Shown piece after piece: positions 33,398 to 43,317 of a DNA stretch of 64,000 nt. The notes under the pieces are model-generated. The model searched no databases, had not been told where the DNA came from, and was given only the letters and a program-made list of their open reading frames with translations. A program made the translations under genes and the position numbers. The first letter of the stretch is position 1; each line of letters starts with the position of its first letter. Source of the DNA: Paratinospora sagittata (Eukaryota > Streptophyta > Magnoliopsida > Ranunculales > Menispermaceae); contig CM069607.1 of the NCBI GenBank assembly GCA_035771175.1, forward strand, positions 10,288,501-10,352,500. The letters are read 5' to 3'.

Positions 33398-34982
33398 ATG
33401 AAAGGCAGAAGAATTAGCTTCTTATTAAGTCACAGTTCTCCTCCTAGGTGATTTAAATCATTTTACCGTTAGTGGTGATAACCAAAGATGGTCTAAATTT
33501 TGGGTCTAAACCATTCCCATTTTTTATTGATGAACTGATATGGAGATTTCATTTCAATATCTTCCAACAAGGTGATGGAATATGAAAGTGAAGGTAACCC
33601 CAATGTCCATTCTAGCTAAGAAATTGAAGATTGTTGTGCAACCTCTAAAAGAGTGCATTCCTCAACCTACTGAGACATAACATATAAGATTCAGAACCTT
33701 CTTAAAGAGACAAATGCTTTCGCACAAGAAAATAGAATTGCACCGAGAGCCAATCAATAGCTTTAGAATGAAATAAGGACTACGTCACTGCTGCCAAACA
33801 TCAATTCAACAGCTACTGCAAATAAAGAGAAATTTTACAAGAAAATAGCTACAACCCATTGTTTGAAAGGAGATAGACACACAAAGTTTTCCTATAGAAA
33901 AATCATAAAAATTAGATGAAATTGAAACATATTCAAAATCTAGAAAGCCATGAATTTGAAATAGTCCTAGATCCTCGACCCTTATATCCATGGTTTGTTC
34001 TTGTCATAGCAATTTACCTTTTAATACTGAGAGATTCCTAACGAATACAACTAACTAATTACTGAAAGTAACTAACATTAATGAGGCATTTTGTCAAACA
34101 CATAGAAGCCATTGCCACCATTAAAATTTACTTTGTATATATATCAGCAAGAAATGCTGCTAACCTACTTGTAAGTATAAAACTGATTGTTGAAAACACT
34201 TAACCTAAAAGGAGTAGAGAATTGAAATGAATGAAGCATTTAGTCAAACAAGTATGAGTCATCTTTGGTAATTGATTTTGAGTTATAGGTCAAGAAAATG
34301 TTTAGCTAGTAGTAGCTCTTCGATTATCGCCTATTAGCAGTAAAGAAAATCAACTCGTAACAATTTTATTGAGAAATTACAGAGCATCGAAGGTAGTAAG
34401 AAACCCAAAAAAGAAACCAAAGGTAATCTCAGAGCTCAATATTGCAATTACCTCGCAAAATCGAAATAATAGAATTCTTACTGAAACAAAAGTCTATCTC
34501 CTTTGCAATGAATTTGAATAAGTGTGAAAATCATAAGAAAGGAAATTTGCAAAAATTTGAAAACCCTAAAGATTAAAGAAAAAATGAATGAAGTTTGGAG
34601 ATGGACCTCTTTGTCTTCCTTCCGTGTTAAAACCCACTGTTTTGTTTTCCATTGAACTTTGAAAGATTAAAAACAATTTCTCAAATGTAAACCAATTGTG
34701 GCATCAATTTTTATTTTTTTTGGGTTTCCCACGGTATCCCTACGTTTTGGGGGTGACTAATCGGTGTTCCAGCATTACAAAAACATTAGGCGGCTTTTTC
34801 CAAATGAATATGACTAAAGTGGATACGAGCTTCAATCCTGAGACTTTCACCCCTCAACTTCTTTTGATACAGACCCCGACCATCTGCACCACCTTGGGTA
34901 TAGCCTCAATATTTTTGAATTTACTCCTGTGAGGCTCCCAGCTATATATTTTTGTTAAAACAAAATTTATTCCCTTATTCTT

Positions 34983-35715
34983 AGAGAGCAGCTAGATGGA
35001 CCCCACTTATGCACTATCTTCACCCCAGTCCATATTTTTTGCTTATCCCTAAAATATCCTCAATCAAGTTTACTAAACTAACCTTAAAAAAACAAAAAAA
35101 AACACCCCTTCTATTCTCACCCCACCGCTTCTTCTTCTCTCAAACAGCAACACCAACGGCAATGCCCAAGCAACACCATTGCATTTCTCTACACGTCATA
35201 ATTGTGGTAAGTAGACTATTGCAAGGGTTTTTTCGCCAATGTTCAACAATTTTTTTGGATGTTTTGTTGAATGGATGATTGTTTGATTTTCTAGGTAAAA
35301 TCATTTAAAAAAAACATCATTAACACACATTTAAATCAGTATGGCCAAAGGAGATTGTTCCCGTGACGACGTACATCAAAGAGAGATAAGTTTTGGTTGT
35401 GTGTGAATGGAAATGACAATTTTTTTTTTCAAAAAAATCGGTTTGAGGGTCGACCCTGCAAGTCGACCGTTGTACAAGAGATTCGGCCATATGTGGCCGA
35501 CCTTTTTTTATAAGGGTCGGTCATAATAAGCCGACCTTACTGTACAACGGTCGGTCCTAATTGGCCGACCCTTCCATTTATTACACTTATCCAAATTTTT
35601 GTGTATGTAATTGTTATTTATGCATTTGGGTGTATTTGATGTCGTCAATGACAATTTTTATTTATTTATTGTCTAATTATAAAATTTTACATAATTTCAG
35701 GGTGAAAAACTTGCA
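34983..35715. other. Upstream region of the Mutator-like element
   Basis: No gene seen until 35716. Poly(A)/CT-rich stretches are at 35078-35140. A cluster of GGCCGACC-type motifs forming inverted repeats is at 35448-35573, and a splice-acceptor-like TTTACATAATTTCAG ends at 35700. Probably the 5' part and an intron of the transposon. Confidence 0.5.
35448..35573. repeat. Cluster of GCCGACC/GGTCGGC motifs with inverted repeats
   Basis: Seven YCGACC/GGTCGR motifs lie in about 125 bp in alternating orientation. The longest perfect pair is GACCGTTGTACA (35466-35477) with TGTACAACGGTC (35542-35553). Inside it, GGCCGACC and GGGTCGGTC form a second hairpin around a T-run. Unlike anything else in the AT-rich surroundings. 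Confidence 0.7.
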
Positions 35716-36214
35716 ATGGCCATTGATTACACCGAACAGTTCACCCCCGACAGAGAGTTTAGTACACGGGAGGAACTTATTTTCTTGGTCCAAGAGGTTG
35801 GTAGAAGGAATGATTTAGTGATCATAATCCGAAACTCAAATGCTGAGGGTAATGGCAGGCGAGCCCGGGTCAATTTTGCTTGTAAGAGATATGGCCGTCA
35901 TAGATCCACTGCTCAGCAATCTTCGGTAAGAAGGCAAACAAAAGTCAAATTGGCACGAAGAAGTGTGGATGCCATTTCTTGTTAAATGGCAAGAATCCTC
36001 GAGACGGTGAGTGGACGTTAAAAGTTGCATGTGGCACCCACAACCACCCCTCTGTGAAGTACTTTGAAGGACACTCATATGCCGGAAGGTTGAATAATGA
36101 TGAAGTAGAAGTCATGGTACAAATGTCAAAGAGTAATGTCCGACCAAAAGACATATTGATGACTTTAAAGGAAAGAAGTGTCAGTAATGCATCGACGCTG
36201 AAGGCAATATACAA
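35716..36214 (+). pseudogene. Mutator-like transposase, N-terminal part (cut by E4)
   Basis: The first frame starts MAIDYTEQFTPDREFSTREE after an acceptor-like TTTCAG, continuing with LIFLVQEVGRRNDLVIIIRN. After a frameshift near 35960-35980 it reads EWTLKVACGTHNHPSVKYFE, GHSYAGRLNNDEVEVM and VRPKDILMTLKERSVSNAST up to TLKAIYNV. This matches the DNA-binding WRKY-GCM1-like N-terminus of plant MULE transposases; the C/H residues of the finger (C-GTHNH) are present. The MULE catalytic domain would follow but the sequence is replaced by the E4 LTR at 36215. It is not continued after E5. Confidence 0.82.
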
Positions 36215-37670
36215 TGTAATACCCTGTATTTCACAAAAAAAAAAAATCGTTTGGGCAGATGTGCCCAGAAGTCCAGGCGCCAAAACCTCTATATAAACCA
36301 ACCCTCTCATCTTCATTTTTCACACCAAATTCACTCCAAATTTTGATTTTTCCTCCTCTCTTCACTCATTTTGAGTTTTAGTCTTTTAAGACTCTCTGTT
36401 CGAGACTCTCGGTGCGGTGTGACGAAGCTCCGTCCGGAGGAAAACACCAGATCTGAAAAAGAAGTTCTTATATGAAGGTGGGGAACGAAACATAGGTTTG
36501 CGTGTTTTATAACTTTTATTAAAGTTTACATTCAGTTATTATTATATCTACTGTTCATTTACACTGCATTATGTCGTATAATGTTTATACTGTCGCACTT
36601 ATGCCTGTACACTTGGAATTCACGTATTGTACTGTTATAATGCCGGATTTGTAGTCAATCTGGCTCAACTAGACTCGGTCTTGCCCTCAGTAACTTTAAA
36701 TAGTGAACGGGAGGCAGCGGGATGCTCTAGGCGATTGGTATTTAAGCAGACCTTGTGTCTCACCTCTCAACTAGGGACTGATCTAGTTGGACTTATTGAA
36801 AGCTATCAGCTTATACAAGTAATACTGAATGTCCTAACCTTGCACGTCATGATACTGACCTTGATAAGGATCACCAGACGTTGCCAAAGTCAGTCTAAAT
36901 GTCAAGAAAAGTCCAGACCAGTAGACTAGACCAGTTCATGCATTGGCATCATACACATCACCACCTAGGGACGTATATGGTTTATGACTCGTAGAATAGT
37001 TAGGAGTATTGCTCGCTATTCATTATATTTCTCTAGAGAGAGACGTACGTGAGAACCTGGCTACGCCTGGGGAAGGACATTAGTACGTGAATCCAGAGCA
37101 TCGTTCCTGAGGAGAGACGTACAATAGAACCTGGCTACGCCAGGGGAGAACTTCCAGACGGACATTTGTACGTGAACTCAGGCGATGTACGTTCATCAAA
37201 CCATTACGAGACGGTGTCATGCATACATACATATTGATTGATTATGATGCTCTAATGTGTATTTAAGATATTTGATATTGAAGTATACTTTATTAATCGT
37301 TATATTCATGAACTATTTTACCCACTGAGCGCGTTAAGCTCACTCCATTATTATCCAATTTTTCACAGGAAATTAGGATGAACTGGGTGCAGGTTATAGG
37401 GCCCACATTTTGTATCCTTTGTATGATTCATTGGGGATTTTGGGGAGTATGTTCCCTTGACCATTTCATGTACAAATTATATTCTGAATTAAATGAAATC
37501 AGATTTGTACTGTGTATTATATTTTCAGCTGCGCACTCTATTTTTACCATTGTTATTATTTCAAATGCGCGCCCCGTCCGCGGTGTATTTTTACCATTGT
37601 TATTATTCCAAATGCGCGCCCCGTCCGCGAGTGTACCACCGGTTTAGGCGCGTCCGGGCGGAGTGTGACA
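36215..37670 (+). repeat. E4 5' LTR, complete (1456 bp)
   Basis: Starts TGTAATACCCTG and ends GGAGTGTGACA. It has a GGGCA/TGCCC hairpin (36253-36266), TATATAAACC (36289), a donor-like GAAG/GTGGGG (GT at 36478-36479), two about 75-bp repeats with GACGTAC and AGAACCTGGCTACGCC at about 37025-37180, and an acceptor-like CCAATTTTTCACAG ending at 37368. A short local duplication TTTTTACCATTGTTATTATT is at about 37548 and 37588. Confidence 0.93.
36252..36298 (+). promoter_or_regulatory. LTR hairpin plus TATA box (E4 LTR)
   Basis: TGGGCA-GATG-TGCCCA (36252-36267) precedes TATATAAACC (36289) by about 22 bp. The inverted LTR at 49882-51269 has the same hairpin with loop GAAA and an additional GC-rich 12-bp hairpin. 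Confidence 0.6.
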
Positions 37671-37675
37671 TTTAA

Positions 37676-37687
37676 TGGTATCAGAGC
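37676..37687 (+). other. Primer binding site, tRNA-iMet type (E4)
   Basis: TGGTATCAGAGC lies five bases after the LTR end, identical to the E2 site. Confidence 0.94.
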
Positions 37688-37734
37688 GCACAGTCCACAG
37701 CCCGCCCAAGTCCACCAAATTAGGGGAAGAAAAA

Positions 37735-37761
37735 TTTCATTATATATATATATATCTTTAG

Positions 37762-37800
<39 letters not shown>

Positions 37801-38436
37801 TTATATATAGTTAAGATTTGTATTAAATATATATCTAAAGAAAACTATATAGTTTTATATAGTTTAGAAATATATATATAGTTACGATTAATGAAAACTA
37901 TATATACTGTTATGATTAAATATATATATATATATATCTATGCAGATAGGAGATATATATATATATACCATGTTGATAATGAAAAATTTTGAATGAAAAA
38001 TGTTATTAGATATATATATCCCTAGAACTATATATATATGTCAATTATATATAGTGAGATTTATATTAAATATATATCTAGAAAACTATATGATTTTTTA
38101 TATAGTTTGATTTAAATATACATATAGTCATGATTTATTAAAAACTATATGTATAGTTATGATTAAATATATATATCTATATACCTTAGTATATATGAGA
38201 TATATATATCATATTATTGATGAAAAATTTGAATGAAAAATGTTATTAGATATATATATCTCTAGAACTATATATATATGTCAATTATATATAGTGAGAT
38301 TTATATTAAATATATATCTAGAAAACTATATGATTTTTTATATAGTTTGATTTAAATATACATATAGTCATGATTTATTAAAAACTATATGTATAGTTAT
38401 GATTGAATATATATATCTATATACCTTAGTATATAT

Positions 38437-38483
<47 letters not shown>

Positions 38484-38745
38484 TATTATTGATGGAAAAA
38501 TTTGAATGAAAAATATTATTAGATTTATATATCTTTACAACTATATATATATATGAATTATATATAGTTAAGATTTGTATTAAATATATATCTAAGAAAA
38601 CTATATATGATTTTTATATAGTTTAAATTTTAAATATATATATAGTTGATTTACGAAAACTACATATACAGTTATGATTAAATATATATATCTATACATT
38701 CATATATGTATACGATATATATATATATATATTGCTAAGGAAGAA
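37735..38745 (+). repeat. Leader tandem repeats of about 240 bp, four copies, very AT-rich
   Basis: The marker CTAGAACTATATATATATG occurs at 38022 and 38262, exactly 240 bp apart, with nearly identical sequence between. Diverged first and fourth units have related markers at about 37757 and 38534. Each unit ends in a variable (TA)n. The array lies between PBS and ORF1; E2 has only about 260 bp there and no repeats. Confidence 0.88.
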
Positions 38746-38877
38746 TTTTGATTTTCATGATGGCATAAACATCAAGAGAAAAATAGAAAATACTGTTTAA
38801 AAGACAAAGAATAAATCTTAAAAATGTTAGAAATATATTTTGTGTCTTTCACAAATTTATTTTCCTTTCAGCAAAGA

Positions 38878-40156
38878 ATGGCCTCAAGTGAAGGAACAAC
38901 TTCCAGTAGTAGGGAACCAATTCCCACTAGACTCAAGGAATTGTTCAAGAGGGAGGTTATGGCTATGAAGAACATCGACAATAGAGATTTCCGCCTCCGC
39001 CCAGTCCTTCACGACAAACTCGCAACTCTGAGTTGGTTGAATATAACAAAAGTTGAGGGTCACGTCTCTTACAGCTTGGTGAGATCTTTCTACGAAGCCA
39101 TAAATCGCGTGGGACTTCCAGAAGAGGGAATCAGCCCTGTATTGGAGACAACGGTCATGGGGATAAAAATTCCTATCAACGTCGAAATCATCGCTCGACT
39201 TATGGAGATTTCGATTGAGGAGAGAATTATTGATCCACATGAACCCCAGACAATTACAGAGATCGCGAAGTCTAATGACCAATTATTCAATTCCCTCACC
39301 AAGGAGCCATACAGTCAATCGACGTTCACCAACCTCCCAAACAATTATCTTAAGCCATATCTTGCCGGCCTTGGAAAGATCGTGTTCGGCAACATCTTGC
39401 TAGAAAGGGGGGCTAATGGCACTATGTCAAGGGCCCAACTTCTCGTGTTATATTGCATAGAGAAGGAAATAAAGGTCTCCCTACCACACATCATCATCCA
39501 ACAAATGTTGAGGGTGATTCAAAACCCTTTAAGAAAGGAATTCCTCGGTTATGGAGTCTTGATCATGAGGATGCTATACGAAGCAAACATCAACACTTTT
39601 GATGGGACTTCGAGACAAATCATTGAGCCAGTTACAACATCTTCTATCTTCAAGATATATGTCTCGAGGGGAGGGGTAACTGACGAGGAAGTACTCGGCA
39701 CGACGATAGGAAATGCCGAGAGAATGAGAGACAAAAATGGACGTTGTCTTCGAAGAAGTCGACTCAAGATTCCTGTCAGGGAAGTACCAAATAACGGGAC
39801 AAACCAAATAACGGGACAAACCAAAATCCTACGTCAAATGCCCAAGGGGTTCCAGTTAGGGGATCCCGTACAATCGAAACAACTACCCTTCACCTATGAG
39901 TCACCTGTACAACCAATACTTTCCCCTAATGCCTGCAGCCTATCAACCACCAATAGGCCAATCGACTAACCTATTTGAACGGTTAAATGAAATGACATCC
40001 AATACGGCGGAAATGAGAGAGACTCAAAATAATATATTAACACGTATGCAAAACTCCGAAGCAGAGCGAGCAAACTCTCAACCTTCCGTTAGTAGTCGTT
40101 CTGTACCTAGCAGGAGATCTAGAAGGAGCGGTAGTAGGAAGGAAAATCAAGATTGA
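38878..40156 (+). pseudogene. E4 ORF1: accessory protein upstream of gag (Transposase_32-like)
   Basis: The ATG at 38878 is seven bases after TTTCCTTTCAG. An open frame of 363 codons runs to 39969: MASSEGTTSSSREPIPTRLK, RPVLHDKLATLSW, VSYSLVRSFYEAI, MGIKIPINVEIIARLMEIS, KPYLAGLGKIVFGNILLERG, SLPHIIIQQM and SSIFKIYVSRGGVTDEEV. This is the putative plant transposon protein type of domain (about residues 40-280). A deletion of about 300 bp compared with E5 (near 39835) shifts the frame. The C-terminus continues at 39896-40156 with a coiled-coil-like stretch (LFERLNEMTSNTAEMRETQN) and a basic Ser/Arg tail (SRSVPSRRSRRSGSRKENQD). The tail suggests nucleic-acid binding or nuclear targeting. Function unknown. 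Confidence 0.75.
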
Positions 40157-40936
40157 TTACAGGCATTGTAAACTATTTTTTTATAGATGAATGAAATGTT
40201 TTCTTTAAGACTATCTTTGGTGGGCCGACTTACAACCATTCTTTTTTTTGTATCACTAACTTTGGTGTGGTATGAGACACAACAAAATTGGAGGATACTA
40301 AATAAAATGTGGAAGTAAGAAAACCCACGACCTTGTGTGAAAAGAAACATTTGGAGAAAGTTGCATTACTAACATTATCACTAAGTTTACACGGTATGGG
40401 ACAAGTAAACTTGGAAGATAGTATTGGTGAACTACTATTTAGTCGATGTTTTTAGAGACCGTGTTCATACAACTTAACTTGGTTAACACCCTTATTACCA
40501 AAGTCATGTGGTATGGGACACATGAACTTGAATAACAATCGAAAAGACTAAAGAGTAAGAGTTTGAATGCATAAGATTGCGATAGAACGTTAGATCATGA
40601 TATTTACCGAGGCAAATCTTAGAATTCTTATGACTCGTATGGATTTTCAATGAAATATATATGTATGTTCACAAAGACCAAAACCAAATCATTTGAAATA
40701 CTTGCAAAGTTTTATACTTATTATGTAAACATTCTAACCTTGTTTTTACACCATGGCGAAACATACGAGGCACATAAAATTCTTTGATTCCTCAACAAAA
40801 GCCTTACACTATACTTAGAAAAATAGGTGATTTTAATATTGCAGTACTCTCGAAATTGTTGCTGAGCAAACTATAACATTATACTTGGCTACAGTTCCTA
40901 AATCTTGGTTTTATTTCTCTCATTGCCAGTGAGAAA
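40157..40936 (+). other. E4 ORF1-gag spacer
   Basis: Non-coding. It holds the stem-loop array (40207-40530) and ends in a good polypyrimidine tract and acceptor (TTTTATTTCTCTCATTGCCAG, AG at 40928-40929), eight bases before the gag ATG. It is similar in the E5 spacer (44079-44569). Confidence 0.7.
40207..40530 (+). repeat. Stem-loop array, four units (E4)
   Basis: The loop motifs GGTGGGCCGAC, GGTATGAGACAC, GGTATGGGACAA and GGTATGGGACAC begin at 40219, 40269, 40393 and 40510. Arms: unit 1 TTTGGTGT/ACAC-AA-CAAA (40261-40286); unit 2 perfect AAGTTTAC/GTAAACTT (40383-40390, 40405-40412); unit 3 CATGTG/CACATG extended by AAGT/A-A-CTT (40501-40529). Unit 0 has lost its arms. Spacings 50, 124 and 117 match those in E2 (50, 124, 118). 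The C-G pair in unit 2 of E2 (GTTCAC) is a T-A pair here (GTTTAC), a compensatory change. Confidence 0.78.
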
Positions 40937-42275
40937 ATGCAAACCAGGAAGAGAGGATGGCCACGTACTGTCCAGCAGTGGAGGCACCTCCTGAGATTCA
41001 GGAACCCCCGCCTCCGACGACAGCACGAGTCATACCCGATACTGCCACTACATCTGGATGGGAAATACCACCACCACCCGCACCCTTTGCCATGCCTCCG
41101 AGCATGGAAACCTTCTTCGCCGAATTTATTGAGGTGATGAAAGTCACTGTTCAAACGACCGTTCGTGAGACTGCGGCCAGTCAAGTTACCACGGTTCAGG
41201 CACCTGTAAGATTTGGGTCGGAATCTCAAACCGATCAGATTACTAAGTACAAGAGGTTACAACCTTTTACTTTTGCTGGCACCATTGAGGCTGATGAGGT
41301 GCAAAAGTGGCTGGATGAGTCAAAGAAGGCTCTTGATGCAATGAGAGTCGATGAGACTCAAAAAATTCCACTAGTGACCTACCAACTTGTTGGTGGGGCA
41401 AACACATGGTGGATAACAGTGAAAGAGGACCCAAGGGTCAACACAGCGGATATGACTTGGCAACAGTTCGAGTCAATGTTCATTGATGAGTATTTTCCTG
41501 GCACTGTGAAGAGGCAGAAGTGCCAGGAATTCGCTAAGTTATACCAGAGCAGTATGACTGTCAGGGAATATGCTGGAAAGTGCAAAGAATTATCAGTCTA
41601 CACTCTTTCACCATCTCAATGGAGCAAGATATGACTGAGAAATTTTATAATGGCCTTCGCCATGATATTCGACAAGCCTTGTCGATCTTGGATCTCAAGA
41701 TTTACAAGGAGGTTGTTAACAAGGCCATGAGCTTTGAACAAGAGAAGATCTTACAGGAGCAGAGAATGAATAAGGGAAAACGACCTGCAACGTTTTCCCA
41801 ACAAGGCTTGCAATAGGGTAACAAGAAGAAGCCCTACTACAATCAAAACCCAGCCCTCCTAGCCCTTGTTCCGAAGAATGAGGCCACAACACCTGCGGCT
41901 GAACCTTCTAATCTTAACCATTAGGGTTTTCGTAATCATGGCCGCGGAGGTCGTTATGGAAGGGGTGGCCGTAGAAACGGCAATGGCAGATGTGGTGGTC
42001 AACACCACAATCAGCATGGCCAGCAGAACAATCAGCATGGCCAACAAAACCATCCGCAGTATCAGCCGATGTGTTTCAACTGCGGCCAGAAGGGCCATGT
42101 AAAATATCTCTGTCCGCACCTTTAGCAACCTATTCCCGTTGTTCCAGTCCAACAAGCACCACTTGCTGCTAATGCCCAACCCAGGCAGAACCAGGGTCAA
42201 CGGAATCAGGGTAGAGCATTTGCCATCGCTCAACAACCCCTCCCAGAACACAATGTAGTCGAAGGTACCTTTCCT
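40937..42275 (+). pseudogene. E4 gag (capsid and nucleocapsid), frameshifted
   Basis: Starts MQTRKRGWPRTV. A 4-nt loss compared with E5 shifts the frame, and the body is read at about 40957-41634: Pro-rich linker, METFFAEFIE, LQPFTFAGTIEADEVQKWLD, YQLVGGANTWW and WQQFESMFIDEYFPGTVK. A second shift moves to 41580-41816 (EKFYNGLRHDIRQALSILDL). The nucleocapsid part has an RGG-like block (NHGRGGRYGRGG near 41935), QHGQQN repeats (about 42000-42050) and one CCHC zinc knuckle, CFNCGQKGHVKYLC (42072-42113). An in-frame stop is at about 41814. The domain order is the standard Ty3 gag plan. Confidence 0.87.
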
Positions 42276-43306
42276 TTGTTCAATACAATGGTGCATGTTT
42301 TGTTTGATTCAGGTGCTACGCATTCTTTTATATCGTCGGCATTGGTAAGACATTTAGGCCCGCATCCTGAACCCACAAACATCATACTCCATGTCACATC
42401 ACCGTTTGGATCTGGTACTGACGTGAATTTGCAGTGTTCTCGATGTGGGCTTCGAATGTCAGAACAGATAATATATGCAGATCTTTTTGTTATGGATATT
42501 GAAAACTTTGACATCATCCTCGGCATGGACTGGCTAGCACCACTGATTGCAAAGATCAAATGTATGAAAAAGCAAGTTCAGTTAACCCTGCCTACAGGAA
42601 AGTTGGTCAAGATTCAGGGAACAAGGAAATGGATAAACAAATCAACAGTTGCACTTCTCAAGGCACAACTTCGAGCTCTATCCCTTGGCAATGAAAATGA
42701 ATCACTAGCATTATACCCTCTCGAAGTACATGATGTTCCAGTCATATCTGAATTCCCAACAGTCTTTCTAAATGACCTTCCTGGTCTACCTCCAGTTAGG
42801 GAATTCGATTTTGAGATCAACCTCATACCTGGGACAAGGCCTATCTCAATTCCACCATACAGAATGTCAAATGTCGAGCTGGTCGAATTAGACAAACAAC
42901 TGAAGGAATTACCCTAGGCGCTCCAGTTCTGTTTGTTCGCAAAAAGGATGGTTCGTTACGACTTGACATCGACTATCCCAAGTTGAATAATGTCACCATC
43001 AAGAACATATATCCATTGCCCAAGATCGATGACTTGTTCGACCAACTTAGAGATGCCAAATACTTCTCTAAGATTGATTTACGGTCCGGTTATCACCAAC
43101 TCCAGATCCGACAGTTGGACATCACCAAAATGGCATTCAGAACTCGGTACGGTCATTACGAGTTCTTGGTTATGCCGTTCGGTCTAACAAATGCACCTGC
43201 TGCATTCATGGATTTGATGAATTGCATTTTCAGGTTATACTTAGACCTATTTGTGGTGGTTTTTGTGGATGACATCTTGATATACTCCTCAACCGAGGAA
43301 GACCAT
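42276..43306 (+). pseudogene. E4 protease and RT (5' part)
   Basis: Aspartic protease with the intact active site FDSGATHSFIS (about 42303-42335), then [15 protein letters not shown] block ([12 protein letters not shown]). The RT N-terminal linker is open in frame 3 to 42917, where a deletion of about 43 bp (compared with E5) removes the [13 protein letters not shown] segment and shifts the frame. RT continues in frame 2 from 42983 with [28 protein letters not shown] and [15 protein letters not shown]. It stops where ORF1-like sequence begins at about 43306. RNase H and integrase are absent from E4 itself. Confidence 0.88.
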
Positions 43307-43317
43307 AGAAAGGGGGA

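Larger units (their letters stand above)
31279..34982. repeat. Segmental duplication, copy 2 (partner 17495-21278)
   Basis: Same order as copy 1: SRR1-like 5' half, upstream AT-rich region, MITE (33057-33397), and the shared end AAATTTATTCCCTTATTCTTA. It retains about 250 bp near 31855-32105 and about 50 bp near 33615-33660 that copy 1 lacks. No other gene is seen in 31787-34982. Confidence 0.85.
36215..43306 (+). mobile_element. E4: 5' two-thirds of an E-family Ty3 chromovirus
   Basis: Complete 5' LTR, PBS, about 1 kb of AT-rich leader repeats, ORF1, stem-loop array, gag, protease and RT up to [15 protein letters not shown]. At about 43306 it switches into ORF1 of E5 in the same orientation. 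E4 and E5 are close relatives, so this may be one element rearranged by recombination, or two elements joined. The insertion lies in a Mutator-like transposase gene. Confidence 0.88.

Noticed and set aside
37378..37799. Three overlapping ORFs around the E4 LTR end
   Set aside because: They lie in LTR U5, PBS and (TA)n leader; not conserved in E3 or in the inverted LTR.
37735..38745. Centromeric satellite or replication origin
   Set aside because: Sits between PBS and ORF1 of a retrotransposon and has only four units; best read as leader repeats.
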